Shown piece by piece: positions 37,708 to 45,599 of a stretch of 64,000 nucleotides of DNA. The notes under the pieces are model-generated. The model worked only from the letters and a program-made list of their open reading frames with translations. It was not told the origin of the DNA and ran no database searches. The position numbers and the translations under genes were made by a program. How positions within the stretch are numbered: position 1 is the stretch's first letter; each line of letters opens with the position of its first letter. The stretch is from contig OX638380.1 in the NCBI GenBank assembly GCA_951813855.1, positions 310,001-374,000 on the forward strand, given 5' to 3'. This DNA comes from an uncultured Verrucomicrobiae bacterium (GTDB lineage: Bacteria > Verrucomicrobiota > Verrucomicrobiia > Limisphaerales > AAA164-E04).

Positions 37708-37837
37708 GAATCGTTCGCCGGCCGGCCAGCCGCCGGCCCTCCTGCGGTCTAAGGCAAGAATCTTGCCGTTTTCACCCATTTTTGTCAAATTTTTTCGAAA
37801 AGTGCCGTCCGTCTCGAATTAATACGCTCCCGCCGGC

Positions 37838-40800
37838 CTAATAGACGCTGATCGGGATCTCGCCCGGCGGCACGGTATCGGGGTCGTAGGGCAGATCGGT
37901 TTCGTCATGGACCCGGTTGCCGGCCGGATCGATTATTTTCGGCGTCACGAAAATCGCCAGGTTCTTTTTCTCGGTATCGAACGATTCGCTTTTGAAAAAC
38001 CGGCCGACAAACGGAATATCGCCCAACACCGGCACCTTATCCTTGGTTTTCTGCACTTTCTCGGCGATGAGCCCGCCCAGAAACACGGTCTGACCGTCCC
38101 AGACGATGCAACTCGTCATCACTTGCCGCACCCGGATCCGGGGCAAGGGCAATTGCGCCACCAACGGCGCCCCGACCGTGGAACCGGCACCGCCCTGCGT
38201 GATGATAGCGAAGGCTCCGGGATCGTCGTAACCGACGAACTCGATCAGCGAAGGCAGCAAAGTCATCTGAATCGTGAAACCGTCGGCCGAAACGTAGGGA
38301 ATGATGTCCAAGGTCGGGCCGACCGGCAAAGGAGAGGTTTGCGGCTGAATCGTCGTCCCGACCGGGCCGCCGGTGCCGCCGGGAAAGGTGCCGACTCCCC
38401 CGCCGGCGAAGCCGCCGCCGCCGAAGCCGCCGGCCTGTTGATTAGCCGAGCTGCTGGTCACGATAAACTGCACGTCGTTGGCCTTCATCGTCGCCTGGCG
38501 TCCGCTCAAGGTCGTGATGGTCGGCGCCGCGAGCACGTCCACGCCGCCCCGCTGCTCCATGGCTCGGATCACCGTCCGAAATTGAGGTTCGGTCAAAATG
38601 CCCGTGAAGGTGGCCAAAGCCGGAAAGGTGCCGCCGTCGGCGCCGTAATTGCGCAAGCCCCGGGTCAGCAACTGATCGTTGGAGGCGTCAGGGAAAACGG
38701 TCGGAACGCCGCCGGTCGCCGGAAAAATGGTGTCTGGAGGATTAGCGCCGTTCATGGAAGGGGCGCTGCCGGCCTGCAAGCCGAACCGGCCGCCGCCGAC
38801 CGACGTGTTGCCGATCACCCAATCGAACCCGAGCGCCCGCCGGTCTTCCTGCCCGAACTCGGCGAATTTGGCTTCGATCGTCAACTGAGGCGGCGCTTCG
38901 TTAAGCGCGATGATCGCCTCTTCGATCAGATCCAAATCCGTCAACGTGGCCCGCACGAACAAAATACCGGTCCGGTCGTTGAAAAACACCGCCTTGCCGT
39001 CAGTAGCGCCTTGGCCGATTTGCCCGCCCTGGCCGAAGCCTCCCCCTTGCGCTCCGCCGAAACCTCCCCCGCCGCCGATACCGCCGCCGGCGCCGCCGCC
39101 CAAGAGTTGCCCGGTGGTGAAATCCACCCCGGCAGCCGCGAAAAAGTTACGGACCAAGACTTGCAAATCCTGCATCAATGTCACCCGGGAAACGCCGGAA
39201 AAACCGCCGGCGGTACCACCGCCCCCGCCCCCACCGCCAAAACCACCGCCGCCTAAACCTCCCCCGCCGATACCGCCGCCCCCCCCGCCGATACCGCCGC
39301 CGCCGAAACCTCCCCCGCCACCGAAACTACCGCCCAATGGATCGACGCCCAAAGCCAATGAGCCGCCCCCCCCGCCGCCGAAGCCACCCCCGCCAAAACC
39401 GCCGCCGCCGAAGCCACCCCCGCCGCCGATACCGCCGCCGCCGAAGCCACCCCCGCCGCCGATACCGCCGCCACCGCCGCCGACCGAATCGATAAAGGAA
39501 CCGGCGGAGATATTGGGCACTACGCCTTCCATGCCTTGAATGAACGTATTAGGGTCGACGCGGAACCGCCGCGTATACAACGGTTCGGGAGAGTCGACCA
39601 TACGGGAAAAATACACGGCGTAATCCTCGATCGAAACCTTGAGCCTTGTTTCGGCGACCCGAGCGATCGCGTCCACCGCGTCCTTGAGTTTCACGTTGCG
39701 CAACGCAGGTTTGATCGTGATGGGTATCCCGTAGATATCGATATCCTCTTGTTGGGCCTGCAACGGAAAGCCGCCGGGACCGAATTGACCCGGCCCGCCA
39801 AGACCGAACTGATCGAACGGCGGGTTAAACTGATTGATTTGATTGAACTGATTGGCTTGGCCGAACTGATCGAACGGCTGCAGCAACGGCGAACGGGGCA
39901 CTTGCGAATCGACCAGAAAATTAATCCCCTCATCGTCGGGATCGCGCTCTTTCGCCTGATCATAGAGCCATTGGATGACTTCGCTGAGCGGTAAACGGTC
40001 GAACTCTACCTGTTGCAATATGATCCGTTCCATCTTGGATTGAATCTTCTGCCGCCCCGGACTGGTATGGATCAAGTTGGTCCGCGCGAAGGGGTTAGGT
40101 TCCGGCAATGCGAGGTGCTGAGCGTGCGGCGTCCAGGCCTCGGCGACTTCGACCATCTTGTTCTTGGAATGAATTTCCCGCTTCGAAGCCTCCCGGGCGT
40201 GTTTCTTTTCGGCCAGAATGGAACGATAATACCAGACCGCCCGGTTTTCGGGGTCTTCCTGAGCGGCTTGCAACAACTTCGCTTCGGCTTTCTCCAGTTG
40301 ATTGGCCGCCAAAAGCAGTTGCGCATCCTTGACCAAGACGGAGGCGCCGATTTTTCGTTCCCCGATTTCGGGCAACTCTTCGATCACCTCCCGGCTGGGA
40401 ATCTTGCCGCGGTTTTCCGCGATCAACCGGTCGTTGCCCGCCTTGAATTGCTGTGCCTGTTCGTTTTGCGGATCGAGTTTCAGCACGCGAACGACTTCCC
40501 GGTCCGCCTCGTATAATCCCCATCCTCCCTGCCGCTGATACAACTCGGCCATCTTGAGCCGAACTTCCGCCATTCCGGCCAGAACTAGCAGCCGTTGCTC
40601 GGCGACTTGAGGAATGTCGCCGATCAACTCCAATTGGCGAACCGCATCCTCGTAAGCCAGCGAAGCCTCCAGCAAATCGCCGTCGCTTTGACGGGCCAGG
40701 GCCTGATCGATTTTCATCTGCAGGACGATGGTAGCTTCCTTGCGGCGGACAGCCTCCTCCTGAACCAAGGTCTGAACGTTCTGACCTTGGGCGATCAACA

Positions 40801-40855
40801 CGGCGACGAATACCGCCGCGAAATTCGCTGCTCTAATAAAGACTCGAGGCATCAT
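37838..40855 (-). CDS. Secretin (Amuc_1098-like type IV pilus/T2SS-type outer-membrane channel)
   Basis: A 1005-residue secretin. Signal-like N-terminus from the ATG at 40855 (MMPRVFIRAANFAAVFVAVL); a 9-residue longer frame exists but lacks a ribosome site, whereas GGAAAG precedes 40855. Residues ~50-240 are helical TPR-like repeats. Periplasmic N-domains follow (ITIKPALRNVKLKDAVDAIA; KAVFFNDRTGILFVRATLTD). The beta-barrel secretin domain covers the C-terminal ~350 residues, with VPVLGDIPFVGRFFKSE and an ending FVTPKIIDP. Long glycine-rich inserts occupy about 458-553 and 586-613. It should form the gated outer-membrane pore of the pilus-like system encoded upstream. Confidence 0.92.
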   Translation of the reverse strand: MMPRVFIRAANFAAVFVAVLIAQGQNVQTLVQEEAVRRKEATIVLQMKIDQALARQSDGDLLEASLAYEDAVRQLELIGDIPQVAEQRLLVLAGMAEVRLKMAELYQRQGGWGLYEADREVVRVLKLDPQNEQAQQFKAGNDRLIAENRGKIPSREVIEELPEIGERKIGASVLVKDAQLLLAANQLEKAEAKLLQAAQEDPENRAVWYYRSILAEKKHAREASKREIHSKNKMVEVAEAWTPHAQHLALPEPNPFARTNLIHTSPGRQKIQSKMERIILQQVEFDRLPLSEVIQWLYDQAKERDPDDEGINFLVDSQVPRSPLLQPFDQFGQANQFNQINQFNPPFDQFGLGGPGQFGPGGFPLQAQQEDIDIYGIPITIKPALRNVKLKDAVDAIARVAETRLKVSIEDYAVYFSRMVDSPEPLYTRRFRVDPNTFIQGMEGVVPNISAGSFIDSVGGGGGGIGGGGGFGGGGIGGGGGFGGGGFGGGGFGGGGGGSLALGVDPLGGSFGGGGGFGGGGIGGGGGGIGGGGLGGGGFGGGGGGGGTAGGFSGVSRVTLMQDLQVLVRNFFAAAGVDFTTGQLLGGGAGGGIGGGGGFGGAQGGGFGQGGQIGQGATDGKAVFFNDRTGILFVRATLTDLDLIEEAIIALNEAPPQLTIEAKFAEFGQEDRRALGFDWVIGNTSVGGGRFGLQAGSAPSMNGANPPDTIFPATGGVPTVFPDASNDQLLTRGLRNYGADGGTFPALATFTGILTEPQFRTVIRAMEQRGGVDVLAAPTITTLSGRQATMKANDVQFIVTSSSANQQAGGFGGGGFAGGGVGTFPGGTGGPVGTTIQPQTSPLPVGPTLDIIPYVSADGFTIQMTLLPSLIEFVGYDDPGAFAIITQGGAGSTVGAPLVAQLPLPRIRVRQVMTSCIVWDGQTVFLGGLIAEKVQKTKDKVPVLGDIPFVGRFFKSESFDTEKKNLAIFVTPKIIDPAGNRVHDETDLPYDPDTVPPGEIPISVY
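39017..39484 (-). repeat. Glycine-rich (GGGGF/GGGGI) low-complexity inserts in the secretin gene
   Basis: Two tracts, 39203-39484 and 39017-39100, encode almost only glycine, broken by Phe or Ile every four to six residues. At DNA level they are imperfect repeats of a ccgccgccgaagccaccccc-type unit. They lie inside the periplasmic part of the secretin, not at its ends, separated by a normal folded stretch (VTLMQDLQVLVRNFFAAAGV). Confidence 0.9.
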
Positions 40856-41084
40856 CCGATTCGCTTTCCATTCGGAACCCATAAGCGCATAGTAAGTGGC
40901 CGGCCGACGACGCCCCGCGACGCCCGACCGTGTTCATGCAACGCTGTCGCCGCTCCCGGAATCCGGTTCCGAGTTTTCGCGCCGCAGCCTCCGAGGCCCC
41001 GCCGCCAAGGACCGTTCGGCCCGGGTGCCAACCGAGTCGTAGGGGCCGCTTGCCGATCCGTTACTGTCAGTAGCCTCGCCGACA

Positions 41085-41867
41085 TCAGTTACCGTTTAGT
41101 GAAAGTCTCGTCTGCTTGGTCGTGCGATAGTCCTTGATCACGACTTCGCTTTCGGTAACGACCACGATTTCGTAGGTCTGCCGGGCGAGCGTCAATTTGT
41201 CACCGACTCGCTTCGCCTGATATTTCCGGTTGTTGTCCGGGGGATAAATCAAGTCGACTGAGTAACCCACCACTTCCTGAAACGGTTTTCCGGCTTGGAA
41301 GGTGATCGCCCGGCGGTCCTCCTGAAGGTTGATCTCGAAGGTCAACTCCCGGGAACCGGGGGACCGGGTGACGTTCACCAAATCGAAGATGTCGTTGCTT
41401 CCCCCCACCCGCAGTTGGCGGCTCATCCGCCGGCGATTCGATCGTTTGGGGTCCCCCTCCCGGGTCACGCCGAAATGGTACTGGGTATCGTTTTCTTCCT
41501 GCTGCGTCTTTTCGAACGCGATCCGGAAGTGCAACGGGTTGATGCTCATGACCAACAACGCTTCCGGGCCCCGGCGGCGATAATAGGGATCCTTGATTCG
41601 CGAACCGTGTTGGTTGAGGGTCCACCCTACCGGATTGAACAGATTGTGTTCGGCGTCCGCGAGCCGCTGTACCCGGTCGGTGCGGATGTCGCGAACGGGG
41701 TCGGATTCCATCGGTTGAAAGATCTTCGGACTTCCCCGGCCGATCTCCTGTTCGATATCCCGGACCACCGCCTGCAACTGGAAAGGAAGATAGGCGGCCG
41801 CCAAAGCCAAGGAGAGCAAGACAATACTGAGAACGATCTTTTCGTAATGCTTTTTCAGAAAATCCAT
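41085..41867 (-). CDS. Amuc_1099-like pilus-system membrane protein
   Basis: A 260-residue protein with a single N-terminal transmembrane helix (KIVLSIVLLSLALAAAYLPF, about 10-29) and a periplasmic region of two predicted beta-rich parts. The ending (VGDKLTLARQTYEIVVVTES, then VVIKDYRTTKQTRLSLNGN) looks like a small beta-sandwich, as in PilP-like pilotin or connector proteins. I name it by operon position and architecture: in Akkermansia the gene between the secretin Amuc_1098 and Amuc_1100 is Amuc_1099. Direct sequence homology cannot be confirmed by eye. It ends 229 bp upstream of the secretin start and begins 8 bp after the Amuc_1100-like gene. Confidence 0.7.
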   Translation of the reverse strand: MDFLKKHYEKIVLSIVLLSLALAAAYLPFQLQAVVRDIEQEIGRGSPKIFQPMESDPVRDIRTDRVQRLADAEHNLFNPVGWTLNQHGSRIKDPYYRRRGPEALLVMSINPLHFRIAFEKTQQEENDTQYHFGVTREGDPKRSNRRRMSRQLRVGGSNDIFDLVNVTRSPGSRELTFEINLQEDRRAITFQAGKPFQEVVGYSVDLIYPPDNNRKYQAKRVGDKLTLARQTYEIVVVTESEVVIKDYRTTKQTRLSLNGN

Positions 41868-41875
41868 CCGCTGCT

Positions 41876-43081
41876 TCAGTATCGCCTTGGCTGCTGTTGT
41901 TCGTATCTCCCGTCGTTCGTTCCCGATTCCTGATCCCGGGAAAGCAGGGAGCCTACTTCAACCAACATATTAACTGTCAACGGTTTTTCTTCCAGTTCTT
42001 TCAAGAAACGCCCTCGCCCCATGGCGGAGCCGGTTCCCTGGCCCCACCCGGAGCCGTAAGGATCTTGATACCCGCCGGGGCCGGAATAGGAACCTGACGG
42101 CATCATACCCGAGGGCGGCGGGAACATGCCGGTCTGATGCACCCCCAAATGATCCAACTCCGGTTGCGGGTGTTCGACCACCAGCCATTTGACCCGGAAG
42201 AAATACTCGCTGCGATTGATGTTGGTCATCACGTCGGAGAGTTCCTCGCTGAAACACTGAAAACTCAATTGGAACGGATAGAGTACGATGCCGGAAGCCT
42301 CGTAGACGCGCTTCTTCTCTTCGATATAACTGGCCCGGGGCATCGAAGGCCGCATCCCGAATTGTCCCTGGCCTTGCAGCATCATTAGATATTCCATTTG
42401 GACATAGGGATCCACGGTCTTCGAATCGTTGAGCGGACCGAACTCGTCCTCCTCGTCCGCGAACTCGTCCACCGCCGCCGCTCCGCCGTACATGCCGGCA
42501 TCTTCTTCCTCTTCTTCGGCCACGTTGGATCTTTTAACCCCGTTGAGCCGGTGCACCTTGGCGTCGAACAGCGCTTGGCAAAGTTCTTGCAACTGAATCA
42601 GTTGAGCGGTCATCTCGGGAACGACCCGCTCTTCGTTTTCGAACGACAACGCCTTCCGGGAGTCGGCGAACGAAAACGAGTAATCCGGATCTTCCGGCGG
42701 CAACTCGGTGCCCGAAGCCCGAGCCATGCGGCGCATCACTCCCAGCCGTTGCTCCAACAATTGCTTGAACTCGGAAACGTTCAGCCCCTCGGGAAAATCG
42801 AACGATTTGAAGTGCTGCCGCAGCGGAGCCAACAACTCCGATTCGATGCGCTTCCGCTCCTTCCGGATGGCACTTAGATTGTCGATGCCCAGTTCCGGAT
42901 CGCCGGGATGCGGATCGTGATCCTTGAGCCGGTGCAGGTCCCGAAAGCCCCGATCGAGCCGCTCCTGGGCCGTTTGCTCGTATTTGATTTGCGAATACAG
43001 GAATTGCCCGGAAACGCCCATCGAGGCCAAAGCTATCAGGCCTCCGAAGACCAGGGTAAGATTGCTTCTGATCCAGTTCAT
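41876..43081 (-). CDS. Amuc_1100-like (PilO-type) pilus-system membrane protein
   Basis: A 401-residue protein. ATG at 43081 (MNWIRSNLTLVFGGLIALAS) gives a transmembrane helix at about 8-30, followed by a coiled coil (about 30-90). Then comes a periplasmic mixed alpha/beta region with two charged low-complexity stretches (EEEEEDAG; DEFADEEDEFG) and a Gly/Pro/Tyr-rich segment near 320-360. This matches the PilO/Amuc_1100 plan (short cytosolic tip, one helix, coiled coil, ferredoxin-like fold), and the position is right. Its start codon overlaps the stop of the chimeric gene (ATGA). The frame upstream to 43207 lies inside that gene and is not used. Confidence 0.72.
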   Translation of the reverse strand: MNWIRSNLTLVFGGLIALASMGVSGQFLYSQIKYEQTAQERLDRGFRDLHRLKDHDPHPGDPELGIDNLSAIRKERKRIESELLAPLRQHFKSFDFPEGLNVSEFKQLLEQRLGVMRRMARASGTELPPEDPDYSFSFADSRKALSFENEERVVPEMTAQLIQLQELCQALFDAKVHRLNGVKRSNVAEEEEEDAGMYGGAAAVDEFADEEDEFGPLNDSKTVDPYVQMEYLMMLQGQGQFGMRPSMPRASYIEEKKRVYEASGIVLYPFQLSFQCFSEELSDVMTNINRSEYFFRVKWLVVEHPQPELDHLGVHQTGMFPPPSGMMPSGSYSGPGGYQDPYGSGWGQGTGSAMGRGRFLKELEEKPLTVNMLVEVGSLLSRDQESGTNDGRYEQQQPRRY

Positions 43082-43715
43082 GGTTGTTCGAATTTCACAG
43101 GCGAAGCCAACCGGACGGTGATCCCCACTTGATACGTCGCCTCCGTTTCGTCGAGGGGTTGCAATTCGCTGCCTTCGCTGAACTTTGTTTGTTCCGAGTC
43201 GAACCATTCCGGACGGGCCCGGAGCCGATCCAATACCGCGAAGGTCAACCGTTGATTATTGTCGTGCCCCAGATTAACGCCCTCGCAGATCGATTTCAAT
43301 TCCGTCAACATCCCTTCGCCGATTTCGGCCGCCTCGAGCCGCTGCAGTTCCCGGTCGAGCCGCTCCTGGACCGCTCGCTCGTATTTGATTTGCGAATACA
43401 GGTATTGCCCGGAAACGCCCATCAAGAGCAAGGCTGTCAGGCCTTCGAAGACCAGGGTGAGATTGCTTCTGATCCCATTCATGGTTGGTCGAGTTTCAAG
43501 GGCGAAACCAGCCGGACGGTGATACTCACTTGAAACGTCGCCTCCATTTCGCCGACCGGTTGCAATTCTCCACCTTCGCTGAAGTTCGTTTGTTCCGGGT
43601 CGAACAATTCCGAACGGGCCCGGAGTTGATCCAATACCGCGAAGCCCAACAGTTGATTATTGTTGTGCCCCAAATTGACGCCCTTGCAGATCAATTTCAA
43701 TTCCGTCAACATCCC
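42945..43715 (-). repeat. Diverged ~400-bp tandem duplication across the pilM / Amuc_1100-like junction
   Basis: The last 77 codons of the pilM-like gene (43479-43712) recur as the last 77 codons of the small gene (43078-43311). The first ~45 codons of the Amuc_1100-like gene (about 42947-43081) recur as the first ~45 codons of the same small gene (43482 downward). Both pairs are offset by 401 bp and look about 80-85% identical at DNA level by eye. This is what one tandem copy of a junction-spanning block leaves behind. Confidence 0.9.
43078..43482 (-). CDS. Chimeric small membrane protein made by tandem duplication
   Basis: A 134-residue intact frame. Residues 1 to about 50 (MNGIRSNLTLVFEGLTALLL and the YSQIKYERAVQERLDRE that follows) copy the N-terminal helix and coiled coil of the downstream Amuc_1100-like protein. 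Residues 58-134 (MLTELKSICEGVNLGHDNNQ to the end) copy the C-terminal domain of the upstream PilM-PilN protein. The product would be a bitopic membrane protein carrying a PilN-like periplasmic domain. Both boundaries are ATGA overlaps, so translation is coupled on both sides. Substitutions relative to both parents, without stops or frameshifts, suggest it is maintained. No known family covers the fusion. Confidence 0.85.
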   Translation of the reverse strand: MNGIRSNLTLVFEGLTALLLMGVSGQYLYSQIKYERAVQERLDRELQRLEAAEIGEGMLTELKSICEGVNLGHDNNQRLTFAVLDRLRARPEWFDSEQTKFSEGSELQPLDETEATYQVGITVRLASPVKFEQP

Positions 43716-45383
43716 CTCGTCCTCGTCGACTTCGGTTGCTCCGCCCGCCATCCCGCCCATACCGGGCATCATCCCATAGCGCCCCGCCAAATTGGGGTCC
43801 ATCATCATCATCATCTGCATCTGCATCTGCTGCTGCATCTCGGCATCGTCTTCCTCGAAGTGCTCTTCTTCGGCCGAGGGAACGGCCATGAGCTGATCCA
43901 GGCGGGTTTCCAGATCCGGGACATTCGGCTTAAGCGAAGCGATCCAGATTCCTGCCGGCTTGTCGGTCTGCTTCTCCACAAGGCTCTCGGCGTCCAACAG
44001 GCTCGCGCGGATTTCGCGAAGGACATCGGACCAAAAATACCGTTCCTGGATCAAGAGGCTCAACTCTTCGACTTCCTGGAATTGGTCGTCCAGCTTGTTC
44101 TTTTCGGGCCTCAACAGTTGCAAGCGCCGGTCCAAGGGAGCCGTAATTTCTTCCAGGATTTCGACTTTCTCCAATTTCTCCTGCGCCACTTGAGAAAAGA
44201 ACCAGCCGAAAGCCGCGACGAACAACACCAGCACGAAAAAGGTCGCGAGTAAATAAGGTTTTTTCTGATTGAATTCCTGGCGTTTGATCGAGGCCCGGGG
44301 CATCAAGTTCAATTCCACCGGGCACTGAACGACTTGCCGCAGACCCAAGCCGACCGTTTCCCCGAAGGTATGCGCCACCTTGGCTAGTTCTTCCAGATCG
44401 ACCGCGGCGTCGAATTCGATCTCGCGGAAGGGATTGAAATAATCGACCTCGAGGTTCAGCTTCTCCTTGAAGAACTCCATGGTGTAGGGCATGACCGAAG
44501 CTCCCCCGGCCAAAAAGAGCCGCTGAGGAGCCGCCCCCCCCTGCTGGCTCCGATAGAATTGCATGGTCTGATTGACCTGAATGTGCAAGCGCGTCATGAC
44601 CTGGCGAGCCACTTTGGAGATTTGGGCCTGGCGCGGATTATCGGGATCCTCGTAGGCTCCGCCCAAACTGACGAAGCCTTCCTCCAATTTGAATTTCTCG
44701 GCTTCGGCGAACCGGGTTTTCGTTTCGTTGGCGTACTCCTGGGTGATCGCGTTGGCTCCGATGTTGATGCTGCGCGAATAGACTCTGCCGCCCTCGAAGA
44801 ACAGCAGGTTGCTGGTCTTGGCTCCGATGTCCAGCAGCATGGTGCACCCTTCCAGGTCGCCGTAGTTGTAACGGAAGGCATTGCACAACGCCGCCGGCGA
44901 GACGTCGACCAAACCCAACCTCAGATTGTTGGCCTCCGCCGTCTTGAACAGCTTGTCGACCAAATCGGTCTTGATGGCGACCAACAGCACCTCCAGTTCG
45001 CCGCTGCCGGTGGCCTCCAGGATTTGATAATCCCAGGCCACTTCCTCCAAGGGAAAGGGCACGTTCTGCTGCGCCTCGTACTGGATGATCTGCGAAACCT
45101 TCGAGGTGTCGACCGGGGGAAGCTTGACGAATTTCGAAAAGACCTGGAAGCCGGGAGCGGAGACGTAGATGTCGCGGGCCGTGAATCCGTTCTCCGCCGT
45201 GACCAGCCGTTGCAGGGACTTCTTGACCACCCCTTCCCGGGCCGCGTCCTGCGCTCCGGCCAGCCCCAAGGGAGAGGAACCGAAGGCGCACAGGCACAGG
45301 CCCCCGGTTTCGGTAGGCATGAACTCGGCGACCTTCAAAGTGCCGGCGCCGAAATCCACTCCCAAAAACGATTTCGATTTCAT
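43479..45383 (-). CDS. PilM-PilN-like fusion (Amuc_1101-like) pilus assembly protein
   Basis: A 634-residue protein. Residues 1-360 form an actin-like PilM domain: FLGVDFGAGTLKVAEF phosphate loop, LLDIGAKTSNLLFFEGG, and LFLAGGASVMPYT adenosine motif. A transmembrane helix (about 376-396) is followed by a coiled coil and a PilN-like periplasmic part, so the inner-membrane PilM and PilN functions are joined. Residues 515-548 are Met/Gln-rich (QQQMQMQMMMMM and on). The final 77 residues are a small domain duplicated in the next gene. In type IV pili, PilM binds the PilN N-terminus and links the envelope complex to the cytoplasm. GAGGATC precedes the ATG. It is first gene of the pilus-like operon. 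Confidence 0.87.
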   Translation of the reverse strand: MKSKSFLGVDFGAGTLKVAEFMPTETGGLCLCAFGSSPLGLAGAQDAAREGVVKKSLQRLVTAENGFTARDIYVSAPGFQVFSKFVKLPPVDTSKVSQIIQYEAQQNVPFPLEEVAWDYQILEATGSGELEVLLVAIKTDLVDKLFKTAEANNLRLGLVDVSPAALCNAFRYNYGDLEGCTMLLDIGAKTSNLLFFEGGRVYSRSINIGANAITQEYANETKTRFAEAEKFKLEEGFVSLGGAYEDPDNPRQAQISKVARQVMTRLHIQVNQTMQFYRSQQGGAAPQRLFLAGGASVMPYTMEFFKEKLNLEVDYFNPFREIEFDAAVDLEELAKVAHTFGETVGLGLRQVVQCPVELNLMPRASIKRQEFNQKKPYLLATFFVLVLFVAAFGWFFSQVAQEKLEKVEILEEITAPLDRRLQLLRPEKNKLDDQFQEVEELSLLIQERYFWSDVLREIRASLLDAESLVEKQTDKPAGIWIASLKPNVPDLETRLDQLMAVPSAEEEHFEEDDAEMQQQMQMQMMMMMDPNLAGRYGMMPGMGGMAGGATEVDEDEGMLTELKLICKGVNLGHNNNQLLGFAVLDQLRARSELFDPEQTNFSEGGELQPVGEMEATFQVSITVRLVSPLKLDQP

Positions 45384-45599
45384 GATCCTCGATCCATTCC
45401 TACGCGAAGAAACGTTACAAACCTCGCCGAAGGACCGATTGACCGAATCTAGCTGCGAGGGTCAGCACCCCCACCCGGTATCGAAACCGGCGAAGATAGT
45501 CAATCAAAAAACTGCTCCGCCGCTCCCTTCGGCCCTCCGCTTTCGGGCCTGCCGCCCGGTAGCATAACGATCCGCCGCGACGATCATTAGCCGTTTCGC

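Noticed and set aside
39017..39484. A CRISPR-like or satellite array suggested by regular repeats
   Set aside because: The repeats are codon-level glycine repeats inside an intact secretin frame; there are no spacers.
39178..39495. An Arg/His/Pro-rich plus-strand frame over the glycine tract
   Set aside because: It is the antisense of the secretin's glycine codons and has no independent support.
43082..43207. Upstream extension of the Amuc_1100-like frame
   Set aside because: It lies inside the chimeric gene in a different frame; MNWIRSN at 43081 aligns with the start of the chimeric protein and makes an ATGA overlap.
45500..45560. Possible terminator after the sugar-transferase/exosortase block near a run of A residues
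   Set aside because: The block's genes end at 45600 and the nearby G+C-rich sequence does not form a self-complementary stem on the minus strand.
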